Assembly (NCBI GenBank): GCA_031282905.1 | Contig: JAITCV010000224.1 | Span: forward strand, 1 to 5,482 | From: Azoarcus sp. | GTDB taxonomy: Bacteria; Pseudomonadota; Gammaproteobacteria; Burkholderiales; Rhodocyclaceae | Length of the DNA stretch: 5,482 nucleotides | Direction: 5' to 3' | In this document: positions 1-5,482 of the stretch, piece by piece | Layout of the letters: every line of letters begins with the position of its first letter | How positions within the stretch are numbered: position 1 is the stretch's first letter | Program-made: the position numbers and the translations under genes | Notes under the pieces: generated by a model | What the model saw: the letters and a program-made list of their open reading frames with translations, nothing else | Databases searched by the model: none | Told to the model about the DNA's origin: nothing

Positions 1-344
1 TAGCCGTAGGAAGCGATGACCGCCGTCACCGGCGCGCCGGAGGCGACGACCTTGACGATGGCGCTGTTGAACGACGAACTGCTGATGTCGACGTCGCCGC
101 TCAACAGGGTCTGGATGCCTTGCGGGCCGCCCATGGCAATGCCGACGTAATTGAGTTTCACCGGCGCGATGTAGCCAAGGTCATTGGCCAGTTCGATCAG
201 ATCGACGTAACCGGGAGCGCCGAGGTAACGGAATTCCGTTTTTTCCAGCGCAACGCCGTCCGCGGTAACGACGGATTCGTCCTTGCTACAGGCGGCGACA
301 AACAACAGGACGGCGGCGAGCGCGAGAAGTCTTGCCAGTTTCAT
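1..344 (-). CDS. ABC transporter solute-binding lipoprotein SBP3 (C-terminus beyond window)
   Basis: N-terminal 114 residues of a third solute-binding lipoprotein; the frame is open to the left edge with no stop. The signal peptide has Lys2 and Arg5, a hydrophobic core at about 6-18 and lipidation Cys19 (FVAAC), followed by a charged linker (SKDE). The visible mature part repeats the family blocks ELANDLGY (51-58), GGPQGIQ (72-78), SGDVDISSSSF (82-92) and VKVVASGAPVTAVI (97-110). It aligns to SBP2 residue for residue without gaps, with about 75 of 114 positions identical by hand count. The differences concentrate in residues 21-31, the linker after the lipidated cysteine. The ATG at 344 has GGAG seven bases upstream (352-355). 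It is separated from SBP2 by 82 bases, the largest gap in the window. Full-length status cannot be judged, since a downstream truncation would lie outside. Confidence 0.93.
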   Translation of the reverse strand, partial: MKLARLLALAAVLLFVAACSKDESVVTADGVALEKTEFRYLGAPGYVDLIELANDLGYIAPVKLNYVGIAMGGPQGIQTLLSGDVDISSSSFNSAIVKVVASGAPVTAVIASYG

Positions 345-351
345 GCTTCAT

Positions 352-355
352 CTCC
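352..355 (-). promoter_or_regulatory. Ribosome binding site of SBP3
   Basis: GGAG on the minus strand lies seven bases before the ATG at 344. Its 5' side is two bases from the foot of the inverted repeat at 358-398, so folding of the messenger there could affect access to it. Confidence 0.6.
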
Positions 356-357
356 AT

Positions 358-398
358 TGCATTGCCATGCGGACAAGGCGCTGGCGGATGGCATTGCA
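358..398 (-). repeat. Inverted repeat (hairpin) in the SBP2-SBP3 spacer
   Basis: In messenger orientation TGCAATGCCAT (398 to 388) is followed 19 bases later by ATGGCAATGCA (368 to 358). The arms pair at 10 of 11 positions, with one internal A-A mismatch, and two more pairs are possible inside the loop. The hairpin begins about 28 bases after the SBP2 stop and ends just before the SBP3 ribosome site. No run of U follows, so it is not a normal intrinsic terminator. It could slow 3'-to-5' decay of the upstream message or tune SBP3 translation; both roles are inference. The rest of the 82-base spacer shows nothing recognisable. Confidence 0.5.
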
Positions 399-426
399 GG
401 GCGGATTTCCTGCGCGATGGTTCGTC

Positions 427-1467
427 TCATGAGTCTCTCCCGAGGGTATTTTTTGCCTGTTGCGCGGCGTGGGGATTGAAAGCGTTGGTATAGACCTTGC
501 GCAGATCGACCTGTCCGGGCAGGAGTTGCCCATCTTTCACCAACCAGTCCACCCAGATCTGGAAGTCCTGGTCCTCGAGCAGGCCATGCGGCGAACCTTC
601 CAAGCCGAGTCCCGTCCAGAATTTGACCATTCCGGGGTTTTCATTGCGCTGGCGTTTTTCGATGATATGTACCAGGCGGGCATGGATTTCTTCCAGCGGC
701 GTCGTTTTTGTCCATTCGATGGCGCGGGCCAATCCGCCGATCACATGCCGCGCGGTGTTGGGCTTCTCCGCAAGAAAGCGGTTCGACATCACATAGGCGC
801 CGACGGTGATCGGGCCGAACAGCTCATAGTCCCGGAACAGCCGCCTGACCCCGCCGCGCTCCGTGCCGATGCCGAAATAAAATGGCGCGACATCCACTTG
901 GCGCTGGCGCAAGACCTGTTCCGTGCTTCCCGGTGGCACGACCACGAGTTCCACCGAATCGATTTCCGCCTTGCTCAAACCACCGCGCGCGAGATATTCC
1001 CGCAACATGAATTCCATCTGCGCGCCGTGGGTGTTGACCGCGATCTTCCTGCCGATCAGGTCGCGCGGCCCGTGGATCGGGCTGTCTTCCAGCACGTAAT
1101 AACCGCCCAGATCGTTCATGCCCGTGCCGTAGGCGGCGATCACTGCCGTCACCGGCGCGCCGGAAGCCACCACCTTGACGACCGCCCCGGTGAAAGATGA
1201 GCTGCTGATGTCCGCATCGCCGCTCAACACCATCTGGATACCCTGCGGCCCGCCGGTTGAAATGCCGATATTCTTGAGTTTGACCGGCGCGAGATAACCG
1301 AGGTCTTCGGCGAGTTCTTCCAGCGTGACCCAGCCGGGCGAGCCTGGGTGACGGAATTCCAGCGTCTCCAGCGCTCCTTCCGCCGCAACGGACGAAGCGT
1401 CCTCCTTACCGCAGGCTACGGCGAAGAGCAGTACGGCGATGGACGAGAGGAATCTTGCCGGTTTCAT
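427..1467 (-). CDS. ABC transporter solute-binding lipoprotein SBP2 (SsuA/NMT1-like)
   Basis: Predicted periplasmic lipid-anchored binding protein of 346 residues. The signal peptide has Lys2 and Arg5, a hydrophobic core at about 6-18 and a lipidation cysteine Cys19 (FAVAC), followed by a polar linker to about residue 32. Family blocks are ELAEDLGY (51-58), GGPQGIQ (72-78), SGDADISSSSF (82-92), GPRDLIGRK (133-141), EYLARGGL (157-164), EIDSVEL (168-174), RRLF (208-211), and a tryptophan-containing C-terminal block WVDWLVK (305-311) then PGQVD and NAFNP. The start is the ATG at 1467, which overlaps the P3 stop as ATGA; a longer in-frame reading would lie inside P3 in another frame. A 13-residue polar tail follows the NP motif at the C-terminus, longer than in SBP1. 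It is a close paralogue of SBP3 (about 66% identity over 114 residues, hand count) and a more distant one of SBP1. The substrate is unknown. Confidence 0.95.
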   Translation of the reverse strand: MKPARFLSSIAVLLFAVACGKEDASSVAAEGALETLEFRHPGSPGWVTLEELAEDLGYLAPVKLKNIGISTGGPQGIQMVLSGDADISSSSFTGAVVKVVASGAPVTAVIAAYGTGMNDLGGYYVLEDSPIHGPRDLIGRKIAVNTHGAQMEFMLREYLARGGLSKAEIDSVELVVVPPGSTEQVLRQRQVDVAPFYFGIGTERGGVRRLFRDYELFGPITVGAYVMSNRFLAEKPNTARHVIGGLARAIEWTKTTPLEEIHARLVHIIEKRQRNENPGMVKFWTGLGLEGSPHGLLEDQDFQIWVDWLVKDGQLLPGQVDLRKVYTNAFNPHAAQQAKNTLGRDS

Positions 1468-2300
1468 GCGTCGTTTCCGTTGCGCTTCCACGCGGTCAGC
1501 CGCCGCTCCAGGGTGACGAGCAGGAGGTTGATGAGCAGGCCGACCACGGTGATGCACACGATGCCGAGGAACATTTCCGGCACCTGGAAGTTGTACTGCG
1601 AATAGATGATCAGGTAACCGAGTCCCGACTTGGCGCCGACCATTTCCGCCGCGATCAGGATCAGCACCGATACCGCCCCGGCCAGCCGCACGCCGACGAA
1701 GATCGTCGGCACCGAGGCGGGCAGGATGACCTTGCGGAACAGGCGCACGGGCGACAGCCCCATGGTGCGCGCCGATTTGATGAGCAACGGGTCGACGGTG
1801 ACGACGGCGGTGATGGTGTTGAGCAGGATCGGCCAGAAGCAGCCGTAGAAGACGATGGCAATCTTCGAGGTCTCGCCGATGCCGAGAAAGAGGATGAACA
1901 CCGGCAACAGCGCGAGCGCGGCGGTGTTGCGGAACATCTCCAGCAGCGGGTTGACCGCTTGCGCGAACAGCCGGTAGCGCCCGATGGCCAATCCGAGCGG
2001 AATCGCCGTGACGATCGCCAGCGCGAAACCCGCCGTGGAACGGGCGAGGCTGGCGGCGAAATGCTGCGGCAACTGGCCGTTGAGCAGCAGCTTCCAACCG
2101 GTGGCCAGCACCTGGCTGATCGGCGGCAGGAAGGCCGCTTCCACCAGGCCGAGACGCGGCGCGAGTTCCCACAGCAAAAAGAACGCGACCAATGCGCCGC
2201 CACGACGCAGCGCGTGCAGGGCAAGCGCGCCCGAGCGCGCGAACGAGCCGCCGAGGGCGGCGGGCGGGGATAGAACCAGCGTGGATTCCTGTGCGGACAT
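1464..2300 (-). CDS. ABC transporter permease P3, SsuC/TauC type
   Basis: Complete 278-residue inner-membrane permease of the SsuC/TauC family. An N-terminal tail of about 35 residues precedes a first membrane segment at about 36-50 (ending LLWELAP). Further segments lie at about 87-107, 126-141, 146-165, 202-221 and 242-262. The EAA coupling loop is at about 173-198: LIKSARTMGLS, then VILPASVP. The glycine is kept (Gly181) but the leading glutamate is Lys175, so it differs from both P1 and P2. The ATG at 2300 is 21 bases after the ATPase stop, behind a strong GAGGAG site (2309-2314) with eight bases of spacing. The stop overlaps the SBP2 ATG by four bases (ATGA). It is a single permease beside one ATPase, so it could form the usual homodimer with that ATPase, served by SBP2 and SBP3. 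That assignment is inferred from gene order only. Confidence 0.95.
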   Translation of the reverse strand: MSAQESTLVLSPPAALGGSFARSGALALHALRRGGALVAFFLLWELAPRLGLVEAAFLPPISQVLATGWKLLLNGQLPQHFAASLARSTAGFALAIVTAIPLGLAIGRYRLFAQAVNPLLEMFRNTAALALLPVFILFLGIGETSKIAIVFYGCFWPILLNTITAVVTVDPLLIKSARTMGLSPVRLFRKVILPASVPTIFVGVRLAGAVSVLILIAAEMVGAKSGLGYLIIYSQYNFQVPEMFLGIVCITVVGLLINLLLVTLERRLTAWKRNGNDA

Positions 2301-2308
2301 TTTTCGTT

Positions 2309-2314
2309 CTCCTC
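2309..2314 (-). promoter_or_regulatory. Strong ribosome binding site for permease P3
   Basis: GAGGAG on the minus strand lies eight bases before the ATG at 2300, in the 21-base gap after the ATPase stop. It is the best ribosome site in the window. It fixes the P3 start and suggests that P3 can be translated independently of the ATPase. Confidence 0.65.
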
Positions 2315-2321
2315 GGGAAGT

Positions 2322-3143
2322 TCAGGCGGCGAATGCCAGACGCAATTCATTGCGTTCGTCTTCGCGGGCGCGTCCGGCGTCCTCGTGCAGCAAACGCCAG
2401 ATTTCGTGGCGCAGCCGTCCGAATTCGGGATGGGCGCGGATGTCCTCGCCAACCTTGAATTCCGATGGAATCGTGACGATCTGTTTGATCCTGCCGGGAC
2501 GCGAACTCATCACCGCGACGCGCTGGCCGAGGAACACCGCCTCGTCGATGCCGTGGGTGATGAAGACGACGGTCTTGCCGGACGCCTGCCAGATGCGCAG
2601 CAATTCGCATTGCAGGGTTTCGCGCGTCTGCGCGTCGAGCGCGGCGAACGGTTCGTCCATCAGCAACACTTCCGGGTCGTAGGCGAGGCTGCGGGCGATC
2701 GCCACCCGCTGCTTCATGCCGCCGGAGAGTTCGTTCGGATGATGGCGGGCGAAATCGGCCAGCCCGACGAGATCGAGAAAATGCAGCGCGATTTCGTGCC
2801 GCTCCTTCGCGGGCACGCCCTTGGCCTCCAGGCCGAATTCGATATTGCCCTGCGCGGTCAGCCAGGGAAAAAGCGCGTATTGCTGGAAGACCACGCCGCG
2901 GTCGAGCGATGGCCCGGTGATCGGCTTGCCGTCGAGCAGGATTTGCCCGCTCGTGGGCCGGGTCAGCCCGGCGAGCAGATCGAGCAGCGTCGTCTTGCCG
3001 CAGCCGCTGGGACCGACGATCACCACGAATTCGCCATCGGCGACGTCGAGCGACACCTCGGTGAGCGCGACGAACGCCTCGTCCGGATCGAGGCGGGAAT
3101 GAAAGGTCTTGTGAACGTTGTCGATTTTCAATCTCGTTGTCAT
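2322..3143 (-). CDS. ABC transporter ATP-binding protein (SsuB/TauB type)
   Basis: Cytoplasmic ATPase of 273 residues, the only one in the window, expected to act as a dimer under the permeases. All nucleotide-binding motifs are present: Walker A GPSGCGKTT (44-52), Q-loop VFQQYALFPW with Gln87 (85-94), signature ELSGGMKQR (138-146), Walker B VLLMDEP (159-165) with catalytic Glu164, D-loop ALD (168-170) and switch His197 (FITHGIDEA). Length and motif spacing match the SsuB/TauB/nitrate class, and there is no C-terminal regulatory domain. The ATG at 3143 is chosen because GGAG lies six bases upstream and the product starts directly with the usual first beta strand. An in-frame ATG at 3161 has no ribosome site. 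Going further upstream runs into SBP1 in another frame. It sits between the two permease-SBP modules and could energise both, or only P3; the sequence does not decide. Confidence 0.97.
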   Translation of the reverse strand: MTTRLKIDNVHKTFHSRLDPDEAFVALTEVSLDVADGEFVVIVGPSGCGKTTLLDLLAGLTRPTSGQILLDGKPITGPSLDRGVVFQQYALFPWLTAQGNIEFGLEAKGVPAKERHEIALHFLDLVGLADFARHHPNELSGGMKQRVAIARSLAYDPEVLLMDEPFAALDAQTRETLQCELLRIWQASGKTVVFITHGIDEAVFLGQRVAVMSSRPGRIKQIVTIPSEFKVGEDIRAHPEFGRLRHEIWRLLHEDAGRAREDERNELRLAFAA

Positions 3144-3149
3144 GATGTG

Positions 3150-3153
3150 CTCC
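3150..3153 (-). promoter_or_regulatory. Ribosome binding site deciding the ATPase start
   Basis: On the minus strand GGAG lies six bases before the ATG at 3143, which is good spacing. The upstream in-frame ATG at 3161 is preceded by AT-rich, non-complementary sequence. This supports the shorter 273-residue ATPase. Confidence 0.7.
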
Positions 3154-3169
3154 AGTGCCATGGGATGAT

Positions 3170-4174
3170 TCAAGGGCGGTGATATGGGTTGTAACGGTTG
3201 TCGACCATGCGGGCGACATCGATTTGTCCGGGCTTCAGTTCTCCGGCCTTGACCAGCCAATCCACCCACATCTGGTAGGCTTGCGCTTCCACGACGCCGC
3301 CTTTCGATGGAATGCCCGGACTGCGCCAATGTTGGACGGCGGCGGTCGTTTCATTGCGGCCGCGCCGCTCGATGATGGAAACCATGCGGGCGACGACTTC
3401 TTCGCGTGGCGTGTCGCGTGCCCACTCGATGGCTTTCGCCGTGCCTTCCACATACAGTTGCCAGGCCCGTGGCTTGCGCGTAAACAGATCGCGGGTGGTC
3501 ACGTAATACCCGGCGGTGAAATCGCCGAACAAATCCACGTCGATGAACAACCGCCGCAAGCCGCCGCGCTGCTCCGCCAGTTCCCGGATGATGCCGGACA
3601 TCATCGCGCCATCGACCTGCCCGGCGCGCACTGCCGCCTCCGCGCTGATGGGCGGCAGCACGATAAGCTCCACCGAATCGATTTCATCCCGCGTCAGGCC
3701 GCCGCGTGCCAGATATTCCTTGATGATGAATTCCGAATGCGCCCCCACCGTATTGAGGGTGACTTTCTTGCCGATGAAGTCGCGCGGCCCGCGAATCGGC
3801 CCATCCGCCAGCACGAAGACCGCCGAGCCGTTTTCCCGGTCGCTGCCGTAGGAGGCCACCAGCGAAACCAGATCCTTGTTCAGCGCCGCCAGTTTGAGGA
3901 TGGAGCCGTTGAACGCGCTGGCCACGTCCACATCGCCCGACATCAGTGCCTGGAGATTTTCCGGCCCGCCAAGCACGCCACCTTTGTAATCCAGCTTCAG
4001 GTCGCCGAAATAGCCGAGGTCTTCGGCCAGTTCGGGGAACGACACCGCATTCGGCGTGCTTTGATAGCGGATGACGAGTTCATCGTCCCCCGTGCGCCCG
4101 CAACCGGTCGGCAAAGCGACCAGGGCGGCGAACGCCAGCAACAGGCTCGTCATGGCGCGCAGGCTCACCTTCAC
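3170..4174 (-). CDS. ABC transporter solute-binding lipoprotein SBP1 (SsuA/NMT1-like)
   Basis: Predicted periplasmic, membrane-anchored solute-binding protein of 334 residues. The signal peptide has Lys2 and Arg6, a hydrophobic core at about 9-21, and a candidate lipidation Cys25 in LPTGC; the proline at -3 is atypical for a lipobox. The mature part resembles SsuA/TauA/NMT1-like proteins: ELAEDLGY at 48-55, GGP at 69-71, SGDVDVASAF at 79-88, GPRDFIGKK at 129-137, EYLARGGL at 153-160 and EIDSVEL at 164-170. It shares a C-terminal block with SBP2 (IIER-RGRNE, WVDWLVK, PGQ-D, N-YNP). The GTG start at 4174 is chosen because it overlaps the P2 stop and supplies the basic residues of the signal peptide. 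An ATG at 4153 would leave a signal peptide with no positive charge, but it has an AGGTGA 12 or so bases upstream and is not excluded. The substrate class cannot be assigned; known relatives bind sulfonates, taurine, nitrate, pyrimidines or aromatic acids. Confidence 0.92.
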   Translation of the reverse strand: MKVSLRAMTSLLLAFAALVALPTGCGRTGDDELVIRYQSTPNAVSFPELAEDLGYFGDLKLDYKGGVLGGPENLQALMSGDVDVASAFNGSILKLAALNKDLVSLVASYGSDRENGSAVFVLADGPIRGPRDFIGKKVTLNTVGAHSEFIIKEYLARGGLTRDEIDSVELIVLPPISAEAAVRAGQVDGAMMSGIIRELAEQRGGLRRLFIDVDLFGDFTAGYYVTTRDLFTRKPRAWQLYVEGTAKAIEWARDTPREEVVARMVSIIERRGRNETTAAVQHWRSPGIPSKGGVVEAQAYQMWVDWLVKAGELKPGQIDVARMVDNRYNPYHRP

Positions 4175-4950
4175 GCCCTCCGCCAGCGCAGCAGATGGTT
4201 TTCCACCCGTTGCGCCAGATAGTTGAGGAGCGCGCCGACGATGCCGACGACGATCAGCCCCCAGATCACCAGCCCCACGTCGAGCGCCTCGCGCCCGTGG
4301 ATGATGAGGTTGCCCAGGCCACTGCCCCAGTTGGCGAGCAGGAATTCCGAACCGATGGTCGCCAGCCAGGCGAACACCAGCCCCAGTTGCAAGCCGACGA
4401 GAATCTTCGGCGCGGCGGCGGGCAGCAGCAGGCGAAAGATCAGTTGCGCCTTGCTGAAGCGAAAAACGCGCGCCACCTCGATATGGTTCCTGGCGATGCC
4501 GCGCACACCCTCGAAGGTGTTGACCGCGACCGGATAGAAGGACGAGGCGGCGATGAACAGGATCTTCGCGCCGTCGTCATAACCGAACCAGGTCGAGATC
4601 AGCGGCAGCCAAGCGAACAGCGAGATTTGCTTCAGGGCGTTCAGCGTCGGGTTGAAGGTGGCGTCCAGCCGCCTGGAGAGGCCGAGCGCTACGCCGGAGG
4701 CGACGCCAAACAGGCTGCCGATGGCGAAACCGGCAAGGTCGCGGTAGAGGCTGGCCCACAGGCCGGGCAGGAAGTCTTCGCTGGCGAGGCTGCTCCACGC
4801 CGTTTCCAGGACGCCAAACGGCGAGGGAATCAGGCGCAGATCGACCCAGGCGTTCAAATAGGCGATTTCCCATAGGGCGAGGAAAGCCAGTGGCAGTACG
4901 AAGGCGCGCGGATCGAAGCGGCGCGCGCCGGATTTGGCGGCAGTGCTCAT
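4171..4950 (-). CDS. ABC transporter permease P2, SsuC/TauC type
   Basis: Complete 259-residue inner-membrane permease of the SsuC/TauC (BPD_transp_1) family, of normal length. It has a short basic N-terminal tail, a first hydrophobic segment at about residues 16-35 that includes the WEI motif common in this family, and further membrane segments at about 72-92, 108-122, 128-144, 188-206 and 225-245. The EAA coupling loop is at about 157-181 (IEVARVFRF, then LLLPAAAP). The usual glycine of the loop is Arg164, followed by Phe165, similar to P1 and unlike P3. The ATG at 4950 lies one base after the P1 stop, behind a weak G-rich ribosome site (AAGGGG, 4958-4963). Its stop codon overlaps the GTG start of SBP1 by four bases (GTGA), which suggests translational coupling. 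It is probably a partner of P1 and SBP1. The substrate is unknown. Confidence 0.95.
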   Translation of the reverse strand: MSTAAKSGARRFDPRAFVLPLAFLALWEIAYLNAWVDLRLIPSPFGVLETAWSSLASEDFLPGLWASLYRDLAGFAIGSLFGVASGVALGLSRRLDATFNPTLNALKQISLFAWLPLISTWFGYDDGAKILFIAASSFYPVAVNTFEGVRGIARNHIEVARVFRFSKAQLIFRLLLPAAAPKILVGLQLGLVFAWLATIGSEFLLANWGSGLGNLIIHGREALDVGLVIWGLIVVGIVGALLNYLAQRVENHLLRWRRA

Positions 4951-4951
4951 C

Positions 4952-5482
4952 TCATAACCCCTTCGGATTCCAGGCGAGGAAATGCTTTTCCGTCTTCTGC
5001 AAGGCCCAATCGAGCGCGAAGCCGACGAGGCCGACGACGACGATGAGCACGAAGACGATGTCCAACTGCATCACTTGCCGCGCCCAGGTCATCAGGTAGC
5101 CCAGACCTTCGCTGGAGGCGAGCAGTTCGACGAAGATCAGCGACAGCCACGCCTGCATGATCCCCTGCCGGATGCCGCTGAAAATCGACGGCAATGCCGA
5201 GGGAATGACGATGCGCAACAGGGTCTGGCGGTGGGTGAAGGCATAGACGCGCCCGACTTCCAGCAGATTGCGCTCGATGGCGAGAATGCCCTTGTAGGTG
5301 TTGACCGTCACCGGCACGACGACCGCGAACGAAATGGCGACGATCTTCAGCGCCTCGTCGATACCGAGGAAGAGCATGAGCAGCGGAATCCAGCCGATGA
5401 CCGGAAACTGCGCGAACACCTCGAAGGTCGGATGCAGATACGCCCTGGCGCGCGCCGACAGCCCGATGGCAAAGCCGAGCGC
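4952..5482 (-). CDS. ABC transporter permease P1, SsuC/TauC type (N-terminus beyond window)
   Basis: Inner-membrane permease subunit of an SsuC/TauC-type importer; it would form the solute channel and dock on the ATPase. The frame is open to the right edge, giving 176 visible residues of a protein that is usually about 250-280. An internal GTG at 5419 is not taken as the start, because the 21 codons upstream of it read as typical permease sequence (ALGFAIGLSARARAYLHP) in the same frame. Hydrophobic segments lie at visible residues about 27-40, 46-60, 107-122 and 142-160. The cytoplasmic coupling loop (EAA loop) is at about residues 74-94 (LEVGRVYAF, then IVIPSALP). Its usual glycine is replaced by Ala81, followed by Phe82. 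The stop codon is one base from the start of P2, so the two permeases are co-translated neighbours and could form a heterodimer, which is inference. The substrate is unknown. Confidence 0.93.
   Translation of the reverse strand, partial: ALGFAIGLSARARAYLHPTFEVFAQFPVIGWIPLLMLFLGIDEALKIVAISFAVVVPVTVNTYKGILAIERNLLEVGRVYAFTHRQTLLRIVIPSALPSIFSGIRQGIMQAWLSLIFVELLASSEGLGYLMTWARQVMQLDIVFVLIVVVGLVGFALDWALQKTEKHFLAWNPKGL

Larger units (their letters stand above)
1..1467 (-). repeat. Diverged tandem duplication of a binding-protein gene (SBP2/SBP3)
   Basis: Bases 1-344 match bases 1124-1467 in the same orientation at a constant offset of 1123 bases, without gaps. A perfect 20-base match occurs at 22-41 against 1145-1164, and the first codons of both genes are nearly the same (ATGAAAC-GGCAAGA). 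The offset equals the SBP2 gene (1041 bases) plus the 82-base spacer. The copies have diverged at many positions, so the duplication is old rather than an assembly artefact. Whether the second half of SBP3 also matches cannot be seen. Confidence 0.85.

Noticed and set aside
358..398. Intrinsic terminator between SBP2 and SBP3
   Set aside because: The stem has moderate GC content and an internal mismatch, and is followed by a purine-rich ribosome site rather than a U-run.
120..533. Small open frames over the SBP2-SBP3 spacer (plus 120-479, minus 348-533)
   Set aside because: Both overlap SBP3 or the SBP2 3' end in the wrong frame and have no ribosome site or family resemblance.
1468..2172. 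Longer in-frame reading of SBP2 starting at 2172
   Set aside because: The extension lies wholly inside P3 in another frame and would bury the signal peptide and lipobox at residue 236 onward.
460..2273. Plus-strand open frames opposite SBP2 and P3 (460-1200 and 1455-2273)
   Set aside because: They are composition shadows of the minus-strand genes. The second is dominated by Arg, Gln, Asp and Glu with no domain.
3144..3329. Longer ATPase reading starting as far upstream as 3329
   Set aside because: The added residues are the 3' end of SBP1 read in another frame, are basic and low in family resemblance, and have no ribosome site. The ATG at 3143 has GGAG at six bases.
2385..4875. Long plus-strand open frames opposite the ATPase, SBP1 and P2 (about 2385-3182, 3155-4222, 4195-4875)
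   Set aside because: They mirror strong minus-strand genes, lack recognisable domains, are rich in Arg, Gln, Asp and His as expected from reverse reading of GC-rich codons, and cross gene borders.
1..5482. Naming the system as a specific sulfonate, taurine or nitrate importer (ssu, tau, nrt)
   Set aside because: The subunit families are shared by importers for many solutes, and no substrate-linked enzyme gene or diagnostic pocket residue is visible, so gene symbols are left empty.

Overview
The window is a GC-rich stretch in which every supported gene lies on the minus strand, so transcription runs from base 5482 down to base 1. The genes are packed as a polycistronic operon: two neighbouring pairs share 4 bases, one pair is a single base apart, and no gap exceeds about 82 bases. 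GC-rich codon use, lipoprotein-type binding proteins and the SsuABC/TauABC-type importer architecture fit a high-GC Gram-negative bacterium, probably a proteobacterium. The sequence alone does not support a closer placement. There are no RNA genes, insertion sequences, CRISPR arrays or convincing promoters or terminators.

In transcription order the layout is: permease P1 (4952 to beyond the right edge, N-terminus missing), permease P2 (4171-4950), solute-binding lipoprotein SBP1 (3170-4174), ABC ATPase (2322-3143), permease P3 (1464-2300), solute-binding lipoprotein SBP2 (427-1467), an 82-base spacer with an inverted repeat (345-426), and solute-binding lipoprotein SBP3 (1-344, C-terminus beyond the left edge). 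SBP3 can only be read as an open frame running off the edge.

All seven genes belong to one ABC importer superfamily branch, the nitrate/sulfonate/taurine/thiamine-precursor (SsuA/TauA/NMT1-like) type. The general model is that a lipid-anchored binding protein captures a small solute in the periplasm and passes it to a permease dimer, which is driven by two copies of the ATPase. What stands out is the gene count: three permeases and three related binding proteins accompany only one visible ATPase. The operon looks like two related permease-SBP modules. Each has a permease whose stop codon overlaps the start of its binding-protein gene, and the second binding protein has been tandemly duplicated. 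The substrate cannot be told from this window.
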